A DNA stretch of 51,337 bases, taken from positions 1 to 51,337 of the forward strand of contig JAFSJK010000082.1 in assembly GCA_017439305.1 (NCBI GenBank), given 5' to 3'. This stretch comes from Bacteroidales bacterium (GTDB lineage Bacteria > Bacteroidota > Bacteroidia > Bacteroidales > UBA932). Made by a program: the position numbers and the translations under genes. Below the pieces are notes generated by a model. It was not told the DNA's origin and did no database searches. It saw only the letters and a list, made by a program, of their open reading frames with translations. Every line of letters begins with the position of its first letter. The stretch's first letter is position 1. Shown here one piece after another: positions 32,545-41,167 of the stretch.

Positions 32545-34779
32545 ATGAAAAAGATCCTTTCCGTTTTGTTCTTATTCATGATATGCCTGGCCGGACCCGT
32601 CGCCGCCTCTGCCCAATCCGACTATAAAAGTTTTGTGAAGAATGGCGACCATGCCGTCTCCAAGAGCGACTACGTCGAAGCGGTGAAGCAGTACGACGGC
32701 GCCCTGGCGATGATGAAAATGAAGAAGATGAATCCGAATTCCGTCGAGTATCTGGAAGTCCAGAAAAAACTGAACAACGCGAAGGATTGCATCGCCTGGA
32801 ACAAGGCAGTCAAGGACGGCATCTCCGACCTCTCCGAAGACAGGATCCTTGCCCGTTTCGAGAGGGCGGTCAGCGAAGAGGACATGGACCGGATCAAGAA
32901 CGAACTGCTCGAAAAAGTCCGCAAGGTCAGGGCCAACGCCGACAATATTGTCCGGCGTTTTCCCACGGACAAGATCGCAAAGGGAAGGAAGGACCAATGC
33001 GACCGGCTCGCCGCGAAGATCAATGATGCCCGGGAAAGCCAGGAAGAACTGCTGGTCTGGGTCCGCTACCGCGACCGCCGGTCCCTCGAAGCCTACGACG
33101 ACTTCCTTTCCCAGTACCCCAACGGAAAATACAGCCAGGCGGCGAAAGACTCGATCCGCTCCATCCAGGAGAACCAGGCCTGGGCCTCCATCCGTTCCTA
33201 CGCCACCGAATCCTTGATGCAGGAGTACATCCGGAACTTCCCCGAGGGAAAACACATTGCGGAGGTCAAATCGCAACTGGCACAGTATCAAGCCCGCAGG
33301 CAAGACGAAAATGCCTGGGAAGAGGCGGTCCGTACCGGATCTTCGACCGCCTTCAGGCGCTATTCCACCCAGTTTCCCCAGGGCTACCACCGGAGTGAAG
33401 CCGACAGACGCTATCAGGAGGCACTCGTGAAAGAGGATGACAACGCCTGGGAGGAAGCGGAAAGTGCATCCACGGTGGCCGCCTACAAGGACTATCTGTC
33501 AAGATATCCCCAGGGACGGCATACCGCCGATGCCCGGAAAGGCCAGGACCGCGTCAATGACCGGAAACTGTGGGAAAGATACAGCAAGACCGATACCAAA
33601 GAAGCCTATGGGGCCTACCTGAACGAAACCAAGATGAACCTCTATGCTTCCGAAGCCCGGAAACGGATCAGTGAGATCGAAGCGGCCGAAAGGCAGGCGG
33701 AAGATGACGCACTCTGGGCCGCAGCCGTCAAGTACAATACGGTGGAAAGTCTTCAGAATTACTTGCGCACGAGCCGTCTCAAGACGCACGAAAAAGAGGC
33801 AAACAAACAGATCAGCGTGAAAAAGGCCCGGGCATTGAATGCTGCGGGGAGCGATCCGGAAAAGCTGGTGGAAGCCTATGCCGAAGCCGAAGCGCTGGGC
33901 GCGCTGGAACCCCAGGACCGCGTGGATTATTACAACGCGAAGGATGAGGCCGCCCATGCCCGGTACAAGCAGAACCCCACCGTCGAGCAAGGCAAGAAAT
34001 ACATCGCCAGTTTCCCCGACGGCAAACACTTCGCCGATGTTTCCGATGCCATTGCCATGGCCCTGGCCGACCGGTTTGCCTGGCAGGCGCTGGAAAGGGA
34101 CTATCAGGCGGCGTACGCGTATGCCGTTTCGCCCAAGGCGAAATCCTACGTGGACGAGCAGCACGAAAAGGTCCGGAAGGAACATGAGAAGGAACTCCGG
34201 AAGATTCAGCGGCAGAACAGCCGGGAAGCCCTCCACTTCCTGATGGGCGTCGGCGTCGAGACGGTTTTCGACGAGTTCTCCACCTTCACGAACAGCCTTG
34301 GCAACGGGATGATTCCCAACTTCGGGATGAAAGCGGCGCTCAGCCTGGGGGGCCACAGCAACCGCTTCAACCTCGAGCTGGCCGGAACCCTGTACAATTC
34401 CCTGGAATCGGAACTCTTCGGCCCGGCGAATCCATATTACAAGTTCCGCGTCTCCGCCACGCCGAAAGTGAACGTCATCAAGAAGCAAAATCTGGGAGGC
34501 GAGTATTCACTCGGATATCTCTATTTCGGTCCGGAGGTGTCCTATGACATCTATGCCGAAGATTCCGGTTTTTCAAAGCCCTGCCTGTCTGTCGGCGGAA
34601 AAGTCGGCTTTGGCCTGACCCTGTTCGATTTCTATGTCGGCTACCATTACATTGTCTCCGGCTCCGACCAGTACTACAGCAGGTATGATTCGGTCAACGA
34701 CGTCTATTATTACGATGATCTCCGGGCTCCCGGTCATTATCTGTCATTCGGCATCATGATGTACCTGGGCAGCAAATAG
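32545..34779 (+). CDS. Periplasmic TPR-like repeat protein with C-terminal outer-membrane beta-barrel
   Basis: This 744-residue protein has a signal peptide (to SAQS, about 24), then helical repeats (about 25-560). Several carry the pattern Y..FLSQYPNGKYSQAAKDSI / YIRNFPEGKHIAEVKSQL / YSTQFPQGYHRSEA / YLSRYPQGRHTADA / YIASFPDGKHFADV, i.e. TPR-like units of about 60-70 residues. The last 180 residues are beta-strand rich (FLMGVGVETVF ... YLSFGIMMYLGSK), typical of a small outer-membrane barrel. So it would be barrel-anchored with a long periplasmic arm. It is divergent from, and closely spaced to, the tubulin/actin-like operon, making it a good candidate for its outer-membrane partner. The ATG at 32545 is chosen for the signal peptide and the -7 box upstream. 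Function unknown. Confidence 0.8.
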   Translation: MKKILSVLFLFMICLAGPVAASAQSDYKSFVKNGDHAVSKSDYVEAVKQYDGALAMMKMKKMNPNSVEYLEVQKKLNNAKDCIAWNKAVKDGISDLSEDRILARFERAVSEEDMDRIKNELLEKVRKVRANADNIVRRFPTDKIAKGRKDQCDRLAAKINDARESQEELLVWVRYRDRRSLEAYDDFLSQYPNGKYSQAAKDSIRSIQENQAWASIRSYATESLMQEYIRNFPEGKHIAEVKSQLAQYQARRQDENAWEEAVRTGSSTAFRRYSTQFPQGYHRSEADRRYQEALVKEDDNAWEEAESASTVAAYKDYLSRYPQGRHTADARKGQDRVNDRKLWERYSKTDTKEAYGAYLNETKMNLYASEARKRISEIEAAERQAEDDALWAAAVKYNTVESLQNYLRTSRLKTHEKEANKQISVKKARALNAAGSDPEKLVEAYAEAEALGALEPQDRVDYYNAKDEAAHARYKQNPTVEQGKKYIASFPDGKHFADVSDAIAMALADRFAWQALERDYQAAYAYAVSPKAKSYVDEQHEKVRKEHEKELRKIQRQNSREALHFLMGVGVETVFDEFSTFTNSLGNGMIPNFGMKAALSLGGHSNRFNLELAGTLYNSLESELFGPANPYYKFRVSATPKVNVIKKQNLGGEYSLGYLYFGPEVSYDIYAEDSGFSKPCLSVGGKVGFGLTLFDFYVGYHYIVSGSDQYYSRYDSVNDVYYYDDLRAPGHYLSFGIMMYLGSK

Positions 34780-34784
34780 GCCGC

Positions 34785-36572
34785 TCATTCCTTCACCTTC
34801 AGGACCTCGCCTGCCTCGCGGGCGACGGTCTCTTTCCAGAGCTCCGTGTAGCCCGGCCATTCGACCTTCTCGGGCTGGCCTTCCGAGTACTCGGAATGCT
34901 TGAACGATCCGTCCTCGGCCTGCGGCTTCACGTTGCCGTCCATGAACTTGACGAGAAGCTCCTCCTCAAGGGAGACCCACGTTGCGAACTGGTCCTGGGC
35001 CGTCTGCACCGTGTAGTCCGTGACGTAACGGATCACCTTGGCGAAGGGACGGCGGGACACCATGACCGACCGCTTGGAAGAAAGCTTGTCTTGCAGCCTC
35101 ACCACGGCCTGGTTGTACAGGACGGTAGCGGCGCTGTCCACCGAATGGGTCTTGCGCTCCATCTGGTCGATTTCGAATGCATCAATTTTCTTCCGGACAT
35201 GCGAAGCCATGATGTTGTACATCTTGTAACAGGCGTTGGAGACCCGGTTGTTGATCCAGAAAGAGGCGGTGGGAGAATAGTGAAGGAGGTCGCCGTTCCC
35301 CTCCCGGAAGCATTCCGGCACTTCGGTCGTAGAAGTGTAGATCGGTGTAAGATAAGAGGTTGCCGCATCATCGGTGCCGAACCACAGGATGCCGCCCACC
35401 TCGTCGGGGACATAGTCCCGGGCCTGGCCCACCATCCAGAATCCGGTCTGCTGGGTGGCGATGGCGCGCTCGTTCAGGTAGGTGCCGCCCTCGGCCTTGA
35501 ACTCCATCGGACGCCATCGGTACGGCAGGGCATTGCCGCCCGCACCGATATCCTGGGTCATGTCCATCGGCGTCCCCTCGTAGTGGTCGCGCATCACGTC
35601 GGCCACGGCTTTCACGGTTACCGGATCGCGCGGATAGATGAACAGCGGAAGGTCCCCGTCCAGGTTGTACCCCATCGCATAGTCCAGGTATTCGGAGGCG
35701 TCTTTGGTCACAGCCTTTCCTTCGGCGTCATAATAGGAGAACCAGCCGCCGGAGAGGATGTTGAAGGCGCTCCAGACACGGGCGTCACAACCGCGCACGG
35801 TGCCGAAATCGGCCGGGCCGTACGCCTTCTTGAAGCTGAATTCCTCGTCAGCCCCCTCAAAGTATCCCTTGCGGCGAGCGAAGGAGATCACGTCCTTGGC
35901 ATACATGCAGTTGTCGGGATCTTTCAGGGGAAAAGCGCCGATGCGGGCCTGGTTCGCGTGGGCGCAGATGGCGCCGTCCGGCACACGGAGGGCGACCCAG
36001 ACGATGCCCTTGTCCGTATTGATCCCGTTCTTGATGTTCGTTCCCTTGCCGATCAGTTCCATGATCCAGGCCTCGTTCTTGTCAGCGATGGAGAAAGTCT
36101 CGCCTTCGGAGGCATACCCGTACTCGTTTGCGAGGTCCACGATGATCCGGATGGCTTCCCGGGCGGTCGACGCCCGCTGCAGGGCCACGTAGATCAGGGA
36201 GCCGTAATCGATCCGGCCCCGGCGGTCCATCAGTTCCTCGCGCCCGCCCCATGTAGTTTCGGTGATGATGACCTGCTTCTCGTTCATGTTGCCCACCGTC
36301 TGGAGCGTGTGGGAAATCTGGTCGATTTCGCCCAGGTATTTGCCACTGTCCCAATCGTATATCTTGAGCAGGGACCCGGCTTTCCAGTCGGCCGCCGGGT
36401 GGTAATACAGCTCTCCGAACAGATAATGCGAGTCGGCAGCATAGGAGACCAGGGTGGAACCGTCCTTGCTGGCGCCCTTGGTGACGATGACGTTGGTACA
36501 GGTGTTCCCTTCCAGGGCCGGTACCAGGGACAGGCAGAGGGACAGCAGGAGGGTCAGGTGCGATTTATGCAT
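34785..36572 (-). CDS. Secreted C69-family dipeptidase
   Basis: This 595-residue protein belongs to peptidase family C69 (PepD-like Ntn hydrolases), which cleave dipeptides using an N-terminal Cys exposed after processing. The predicted catalytic residue is Cys25 in GNTCTNVIVTKGASKDGS, right after the signal peptide. Other family hallmarks are VSYAADSH, ITETTWGGREEL, GYASEGETFSIADKNEAWIMEL and WVALRVPDGAICAHANQARIG. It probably works in the periplasm on short peptides. It converges on the beta-barrel gene (5 bases between stops). The ATG at 36572 gives a clean signal peptide; an in-frame TTG 7 codons earlier is less likely. Confidence 0.93.
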   Translation of the reverse strand: MHKSHLTLLLSLCLSLVPALEGNTCTNVIVTKGASKDGSTLVSYAADSHYLFGELYYHPAADWKAGSLLKIYDWDSGKYLGEIDQISHTLQTVGNMNEKQVIITETTWGGREELMDRRGRIDYGSLIYVALQRASTAREAIRIIVDLANEYGYASEGETFSIADKNEAWIMELIGKGTNIKNGINTDKGIVWVALRVPDGAICAHANQARIGAFPLKDPDNCMYAKDVISFARRKGYFEGADEEFSFKKAYGPADFGTVRGCDARVWSAFNILSGGWFSYYDAEGKAVTKDASEYLDYAMGYNLDGDLPLFIYPRDPVTVKAVADVMRDHYEGTPMDMTQDIGAGGNALPYRWRPMEFKAEGGTYLNERAIATQQTGFWMVGQARDYVPDEVGGILWFGTDDAATSYLTPIYTSTTEVPECFREGNGDLLHYSPTASFWINNRVSNACYKMYNIMASHVRKKIDAFEIDQMERKTHSVDSAATVLYNQAVVRLQDKLSSKRSVMVSRRPFAKVIRYVTDYTVQTAQDQFATWVSLEEELLVKFMDGNVKPQAEDGSFKHSEYSEGQPEKVEWPGYTELWKETVAREAGEVLKVKE

Positions 36573-36600
36573 GGTATTTGGGGGTTTGTTCAATAATTGT

Positions 36601-36608
36601 TAATTTTG
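36601..36608 (+). promoter_or_regulatory. Promoter -7 box of the small secreted protein gene
   Basis: TAATTTTG matches TAnnTTTG, 44 bases before the ATG at 36653. Confidence 0.5.
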
Positions 36609-36627
36609 CCCAGCCTTGAGGCAACTG

Positions 36628-36635
36628 CAAATTTA
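36628..36635 (-). promoter_or_regulatory. Promoter -7 box of the C69 dipeptidase gene
   Basis: The minus strand reads TAAATTTG (TAnnTTTG), 55 bases before the ATG at 36572; it is divergent from, and overlaps the transcript of, the gene at 36653. Confidence 0.4.
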
Positions 36636-36652
36636 TGAATTTTTATCAAGGG

Positions 36653-37099
36653 ATGAAACACTTATGGATGATGATGGCGGCGGCCCTCTGCCTGTCCGCC
36701 CTCCCCCTCCCGGCCCAGAACCAGGGCCCCCAGACGCCCGAGCAGCGGGAAAAGCAGCTCCTTGAGTTCATCGACAAGGAAGTCAAGCGCCTGTCCGAGC
36801 AGCTTGAACTGGAATATTGGCAGGAATTCTACGTGGACTCCACCCTCACCCACGACTATCATGCGATGCAGGAGGAGTTGGAGGACTTCCAGAAGGCGAA
36901 GGTCAGCAACGTGGACCTGTACCAGGCCGTCCAGGACAAATGGATGGAGCAGATCGACCGGTCCTACCAGCGCTTCTTCACGGAAGACCAGTGGAAAAAA
37001 TACTGGAAAAGCTCCGGCCAGCGGGCCCAGAAAGCCCGCGACAAACGGAAGGCCAAGTCCGAAAAAGCCTCAACCGGGGCCAAAAACGACGGAAAATAG
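36653..37099 (+). CDS. Small secreted helical protein, unknown
   Basis: This 148-residue protein has a signal peptide (MKHLWMMMAAALCLSALPLPAQ, about 1-22). The mature part is highly charged and helical, with QREKQLLEFIDKEVKRLSEQLELE in its first half, an aromatic middle (YWQEFYVDSTL, RFFTEDQWKKYW) and a Lys/Ala-rich tail. A role in the periplasm is likely but no family is recognised; the composition resembles Spy-like or other small periplasmic helical proteins only loosely. It lies just upstream of pheS, but pheS has its own -7 box starting 2 bases after this stop codon. The in-frame ATG 6 codons upstream is less likely because the signal peptide fits better from 36653. Confidence 0.75.
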   Translation: MKHLWMMMAAALCLSALPLPAQNQGPQTPEQREKQLLEFIDKEVKRLSEQLELEYWQEFYVDSTLTHDYHAMQEELEDFQKAKVSNVDLYQAVQDKWMEQIDRSYQRFFTEDQWKKYWKSSGQRAQKARDKRKAKSEKASTGAKNDGK

Positions 37100-37100
37100 T

Positions 37101-37108
37101 TATCTTTG
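37101..37108 (+). promoter_or_regulatory. Promoter -7 box of pheS
   Basis: TATCTTTG, perfect TAnnTTTG, 24 bases before the ATG at 37133, immediately after the stop of the previous gene. Confidence 0.6.
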
Positions 37109-37132
37109 TGGGATATTAGAAGCGAACATACC

Positions 37133-38167
37133 ATGAAAGAAGCGATTGAACAGATACAGAAGGAACTTTCCGAACTGAAAGCCACCTCCCAGAAGGAAGT
37201 GGAGGAGGCACGCGTACGTTTCCTGGGCAAGAAAGGATGCGTCACCGCGCTGATGGAACAGTTCCGCGGCGTCGCCCCCGAACTCAAGCGCGAATACGGC
37301 CAGAAGCTCAACGAGCTCAAGAAGGCCGTCACCGCCAAGATCGACGAACTCAAGGAACAGGCCACCGCGGCCGCCGTGAGCCTGGCCCCCAAGCAGGACC
37401 TCTCGATGCCCGGCGACCCCTTCGAACTGGGTTCCCGCCATCCCGTCTCCATCGTCCGGCAGGAAATCGTGGACATCTTCCGCAAGTTCGGCTACGACGT
37501 GGCCGAAGGTCCGGAGGTCGAGGATGACTGGCACGTGTTCGAGGCGCTCAACTTCCCGCCGAACCACCCGGCCCGCGAGATGCAGGATACCTTCTTCGTC
37601 TCTTCCGGCCATCTCAATCCGCTCCTTCTCCGCACCCACACCTCTTCCGTCCAGGTGCGCACGATGGAAACCCAGCCCCTCCCGATCCGCGTGATCTGCC
37701 CGGGCCGCGTGTTCCGCAATGAAGCCATCAGCGCCCGCGCGCACTGCATCTTCCACCAGGTGGAGGGTCTCTATATCGACAAGAACGTCACCTTCGCGGA
37801 CCTCAAGCAGGCCATCCTCTTGTTCGCTCGCGAAATGTTCGGCCCCGACACCCAGATCCGGATGCGCCCGTCCTACTTCCCCTTCACCGAACCCTCCGCG
37901 GAGGTGGACGTGAGCTGCAACATCTGCAAGGGCAAGGGCTGCAACATCTGCAAGGGCACCGGTTGGCTGGAGATCATGGGTTGCGGCATGGTGGACCCGA
38001 ACGTCCTCGAGGCCAGCGGCATCGACTCCAAGGTCTACAGCGGCTTCGCCTTCGGCATGGGCGTGGAGCGCATCGCGATGCTCAAGTGGCAGGTCAACGA
38101 CCTCCGCCACTACTTCGAGAACGACATGCGCTTCCTCCACGAATTCGCCACCGCGACGGAGGTGTAA
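37133..38167 (+). CDS. pheS: Phenylalanine--tRNA ligase alpha subunit
   Basis: This 344-residue protein is the catalytic alpha subunit of the (alpha-beta)2 enzyme that charges tRNA-Phe in the cytoplasm. It has the N-terminal coiled-coil arm (about 1-85, with RFLGKKGCVTALM), motif 2 (HTSSVQVRTM, GRVFRNEAISARAH, FHQVEGLYID) and motif 3 (FAFGMGVERIAML). The cysteine-rich insert CNICKGKGCNICKGTGWLEI (about 263-282) is common in PheS. Length is normal. The beta-subunit gene pheT is not in the window. A strong terminator follows. Confidence 0.98.
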   Translation: MKEAIEQIQKELSELKATSQKEVEEARVRFLGKKGCVTALMEQFRGVAPELKREYGQKLNELKKAVTAKIDELKEQATAAAVSLAPKQDLSMPGDPFELGSRHPVSIVRQEIVDIFRKFGYDVAEGPEVEDDWHVFEALNFPPNHPAREMQDTFFVSSGHLNPLLLRTHTSSVQVRTMETQPLPIRVICPGRVFRNEAISARAHCIFHQVEGLYIDKNVTFADLKQAILLFAREMFGPDTQIRMRPSYFPFTEPSAEVDVSCNICKGKGCNICKGTGWLEIMGCGMVDPNVLEASGIDSKVYSGFAFGMGVERIAMLKWQVNDLRHYFENDMRFLHEFATATEV

Positions 38168-38188
38168 ACGTCCGCCGACGGAATAATT

Positions 38189-38218
38189 GTGCAAAACCGA
38201 CCGTTTTGCACATTTTTT
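38189..38218 (+). terminator. Intrinsic terminator of pheS
   Basis: Perfect 9-base-pair stem GTGCAAAAC / GTTTTGCAC with a 5-base loop, followed by a run of six T. It lies 21 bases after the pheS stop. Confidence 0.9.
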
Positions 38219-38232
38219 GTTTTTACAAAGGC

Positions 38233-38658
38233 ATGAAACACTTCTCCTTGCTCCTTTTGGCTGTTTTTCTGCTCACGGCCTGTGAATCGTTCCCGATATC
38301 GAGAAGGCCGGACCCGGCGTCCACCTGGGTCGGGCGCCCGACGTCAGAAATCCTTGAGGCGATGGGCAATCCGGTCCGCATCGACGGGGACGGGAAGGAC
38401 GGAAGCATCCTGGTCTATGAATCCTCGGGGTATGAAGACCCCAGATTCGATATCTTTGATCCGCAGGCGTCGGCCAAGGCGCTGCAATATGCCAAGTTCT
38501 ACCTGAACAAGGAAGGCCTCTGCTACCACGTGGACACGAACCGGGAACTTCCACCCGCCCCGCGCGGAGAGGTTCCGGACGCCGAAATCAGCGCAGGCCT
38601 GGATATCCTCTTTGACATCCTCCTCCTTCCCTTGCTGACCATCAGCATTTTCCTCTGA
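38233..38658 (+). CDS. Small lipoprotein, possibly SmpA/BamE-like
   Basis: This 141-residue lipoprotein has lipobox Cys17 (FLLTACESFP). The sequence TWVGRPTSEILEAMGNPVRIDGDGKDGSILVYES (about 32-64) resembles the small alpha-beta fold of SmpA/OmlA/BamE-like proteins (a Gly, then a helix to a G-x-P turn, then strands), but this is by eye only. The C-terminus is unusually hydrophobic (ILFDILLLPLLTISIFL) and could be a membrane tail. No promoter box is seen between the pheS terminator and the ATG, only 14 bases. It converges on the DUF456 gene (5 bases between stops). Confidence 0.7.
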   Translation: MKHFSLLLLAVFLLTACESFPISRRPDPASTWVGRPTSEILEAMGNPVRIDGDGKDGSILVYESSGYEDPRFDIFDPQASAKALQYAKFYLNKEGLCYHVDTNRELPPAPRGEVPDAEISAGLDILFDILLLPLLTISIFL

Positions 38659-38663
38659 CCGGA

Positions 38664-39158
38664 TCAGAACGCGAACACGAAAATGTAAAAAAGCATTACG
38701 CCGGCGGCCGCGAGTTTGGCGCCGGTACCGAAAAGAAAGCCGAGAAAGGCACCGAGGGCCGATTTGATGGAGGTCCCGGTGTCTTTTTTCGCAAAGACGA
38801 ACTCCGCGATGAAGGCGCCCAGGAGCGATCCCACAATCATCCCAACGGGAGCGAGGAAGATTCCTGCGAACAGGCCGATGATGGCGCCCCAGCCGCCGGC
38901 CTTGGAGCCGCCGGTGAGCTTCGTGAAATAAGCGGGGACCACATAGTCGAGGATGGTGATGACGATGGTGACTGCCAGCCAGATGAGCAGGAAAGTCAGG
39001 GACATTGGATTCCCGCCCCCGTCGGTGCCTCCGCCCCATAGGTAGACGAGAAGCAGGCCCACCCAGCTGAGGGGCGGACCGGGCAAGCCGGGAGCGACGC
39101 TGCCGACGATGCCGACAAGGCCCAGAAGGAGGGCGAGGATGGCGATGAAGGTTTCCAC
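38664..39158 (-). CDS. DUF456-family membrane protein
   Basis: This 164-residue inner-membrane protein has several hydrophobic glycine-rich helices: ETFIAILALLLGLVGIVGSV with the typical APGLPGPPLSWVGLLL, then LTFLLIWLAVTIVITILDYVVP, TKLTGGSKAGGWGAIIGLFAG and GMIVGSLLGAFIAEFVF. This is the DUF456 pattern; its function is unknown. The start is a GTG at 39158, chosen because DUF456 proteins begin at this hydrophobic segment and a -7 box (39163-39170) lies directly upstream. That leaves almost no leader, so the message may be leaderless. Confidence 0.85.
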   Translation of the reverse strand: METFIAILALLLGLVGIVGSVAPGLPGPPLSWVGLLLVYLWGGGTDGGGNPMSLTFLLIWLAVTIVITILDYVVPAYFTKLTGGSKAGGWGAIIGLFAGIFLAPVGMIVGSLLGAFIAEFVFAKKDTGTSIKSALGAFLGFLFGTGAKLAAAGVMLFYIFVFAF

Positions 39159-39162
39159 TTTG

Positions 39163-39170
39163 CAAAAGTA
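39163..39170 (-). promoter_or_regulatory. Promoter -7 box of the DUF456 gene, nearly touching the start codon
   Basis: The minus strand reads TACTTTTG (TAnnTTTG), ending 4 bases before the GTG at 39158. Confidence 0.45.
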
Positions 39171-39175
39171 ATTGT

Positions 39176-39183
39176 TATCTTTG
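39176..39183 (+). promoter_or_regulatory. Promoter -7 box of the Xaa-Pro aminopeptidase gene
   Basis: TATCTTTG, perfect TAnnTTTG, 23 bases before the ATG at 39207; divergent from the DUF456 promoter 5 bases away. Confidence 0.6.
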
Positions 39184-39206
39184 TGGGAAACAAAACCCGT
39201 ACCGAT

Positions 39207-40604
39207 ATGTTTGCTAAAGATGTATACGTAAGACGCCGCAAGACCCTCCTCGACAAGATGCGCGGAACAGGGGAAAGCGGTATCATCCTCCTGGTGGGCA
39301 ATGCCGAAGCGCCGGCCCAGTACAAGGACAACTGCTACAAATGGCGCCAGGACAGCACCTGGCTCTACTATATGGGCCTGGACGACCCGATGTACGCCGC
39401 CATCCTGGATATCGACAGCGGCGAGGAAACCATCTATGCCGACGACGTGGAGATCGGGGACATCATCTGGATGGGCCCGCAGCCCACGGTCGCGTCCAAG
39501 GCAGCCCTCGTGGGCGTGGCCCATTCCGCCCCCTACGCCGAGGTGGACAAGGCTGTGAAAGCCGCCTGGAAGGCCGGCCGGAAAGTCCATTACATCGCTC
39601 CTTCCCGCTACTTCAACAAGCTCCGCCTGATGGAGATGATGGGACGCGCCCGCATCGACCTGGGCGTTTCCGAATCGCTCACGAAGGCCATCATATCCAT
39701 GCGTCTCGTCAAGGAACCCGTGGAGATCGCCGCCATCGACGCCGCCTGCGACCTGGGCTACAAGATGCATTCGGTGGCCCGCGACAGCATCCGCCTGGGC
39801 ATCGTCGAGCAGGAAATCGTGGGCAAAATGGAAGGCGTGGCCCTCGCCGAGGGCTGGGGCGTCTCCTTCCCCACCATCCTCACCCAGCACGGTGAAACCC
39901 TGCATAACCACTTGCACGACAAGGTTATCGAACCCGGCAAGCTGATGGTCATCGACGCCGGCGTGGAAAGCAACGAGCACTATGCCTCCGACTTCACCCG
40001 CACCTATCCGACTTCCGGCAAGTTCACCCCGAAGCAGCGCGAGGTATACCAGATCGTATGCGACTGTAACAACCTGGCTTTCAGCCTCACGAAGCCCGGT
40101 GTCACCTACCGGGACGTCCATCTCGCCACCGCCCGCAAGATGCTGGAGGGCCTCTCCGCCCTGGGCCTCGTGCACGGCGACCTGGACGAGATGGTCGCGG
40201 AAGGCATCGCCGGCCTGTTCCAGCCGCACGGCCTGGGCCACAACATGGGCCTGGACGTCCACGACATGGAAGACCTGAACGAGAACTGGGTCGGCTATGA
40301 TCCGGACCAGAAGCGGGCGAAGCAGCTCGGCCTCGGCTCCCTCCGCATGGCCCGCCGTCTCCAGCCCGGACACGTCATCACCGACGAACCCGGCATCTAT
40401 TTCATTCCGGCCCTCATCGGGCAGTGGAAGCGGGAAGGGACGGGCAAGGCCTTCGTGAACTTCGACAAGCTGGAATCCTATTACGACTTCGGCGGCATCC
40501 GCCTGGAGGACGACGTCCTCGTGACGGAAAACGGCGCCCGCCGGCTCGGCGAACAGCGCCTGCCCATCACGCCGGACGAGGTCGAAGACGCGATGAACCG
40601 ATGA
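39207..40604 (+). CDS. pepP: Xaa-Pro aminopeptidase (M24B)
   Basis: This 465-residue cytoplasmic enzyme removes the N-terminal residue from peptides with proline in second place. It has the N-terminal AMP_N-type domain (about 1-170; DSTWLYYMGLDDP) and the pita-bread catalytic domain. All five dinuclear metal ligands are recognisable: Asp250 (DAGVES), Asp262 (SDFTRTYP), His345 (HGLGHNMGLDVHD), Glu394 (DEPGIYF) and Glu434 (GIRLEDD). Length is normal. Its TGA overlaps the ATG of the downstream transporter gene, so the two are co-translated. The ATG at 39207 follows a -7 box. Confidence 0.95.
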   Translation: MFAKDVYVRRRKTLLDKMRGTGESGIILLVGNAEAPAQYKDNCYKWRQDSTWLYYMGLDDPMYAAILDIDSGEETIYADDVEIGDIIWMGPQPTVASKAALVGVAHSAPYAEVDKAVKAAWKAGRKVHYIAPSRYFNKLRLMEMMGRARIDLGVSESLTKAIISMRLVKEPVEIAAIDAACDLGYKMHSVARDSIRLGIVEQEIVGKMEGVALAEGWGVSFPTILTQHGETLHNHLHDKVIEPGKLMVIDAGVESNEHYASDFTRTYPTSGKFTPKQREVYQIVCDCNNLAFSLTKPGVTYRDVHLATARKMLEGLSALGLVHGDLDEMVAEGIAGLFQPHGLGHNMGLDVHDMEDLNENWVGYDPDQKRAKQLGLGSLRMARRLQPGHVITDEPGIYFIPALIGQWKREGTGKAFVNFDKLESYYDFGGIRLEDDVLVTENGARRLGEQRLPITPDEVEDAMNR

Positions 40605-41167
40605 ACCGCGAGTCTCTCTTCTCAGGCCTGCTGATCGGCCTGGGGGCCACCGGCTATCTGGCGCTCGGAGGGATTCCGGGCGCCGTGATCTTCGCTTTCG
40701 GACTCGTGTGCGTAGTGCTTTTCGGTGTACCGCTGTATACGGGAAAGGCCGGCGTCACGAACGACATTCCGGCCCTGGTCAAGATCTGGCTGTTCAACAT
40801 CATCGGCTGCGCCCTGCTGGGCCTGCTGGTGTTCTCCCTCGGCGGAGCGCCCGTGGAGCGAGCACAGGACATGGTGGCGGGACGCCTCGCCCAGGGCCCG
40901 TGGCGGAGCTTCCTCCGCGCCGTGGGCTGCGGCCTCATCATCGACATCGCCGTCTGGCTGTACAAAAACAAGGGGTCCATCCTCCCGATCCTGTTCGGCG
41001 TCCCCTTGTTCATCGTGTGCGGCTTCTACCACTCCATCGCCGACGTGACGTACATCGTCGCAGCCTGGACGTGGACGCCCGACCTGCTGTGGTATTATCC
41101 GCTGATCGTGCTCGGCAACTACGTCGGCTGCAACGTGCGCCGCGTTACTCTGCCAGCCGCTTCCTGA
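40601..41167 (+). CDS. Compact formate/nitrite-transporter (FNT)-like membrane protein
   Basis: This 188-residue protein has six probable membrane helices: SLFSGLLIGLGATGYLAL, GAVIFAFGLVCVVLFGVPLYTG, ALVKIWLFNIIGCALLGLLVF, FLRAVGCGLIIDIAVWLY, LPILFGVPLFIVCGFYHSIAD and WYYPLIVLGNYVGCNV. The glycine pattern and LYTGKAG after helix 2, and the GFYHSIADV loop, fit FNT channels that pass small monovalent anions, but it is short compared with typical FNT proteins of about 260-280 residues. The ATG at 40601 overlaps the pepP stop (ATGA). It converges on and overlaps the next minus-strand gene by 23 bases. Confidence 0.75.
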   Translation: MNRESLFSGLLIGLGATGYLALGGIPGAVIFAFGLVCVVLFGVPLYTGKAGVTNDIPALVKIWLFNIIGCALLGLLVFSLGGAPVERAQDMVAGRLAQGPWRSFLRAVGCGLIIDIAVWLYKNKGSILPILFGVPLFIVCGFYHSIADVTYIVAAWTWTPDLLWYYPLIVLGNYVGCNVRRVTLPAAS

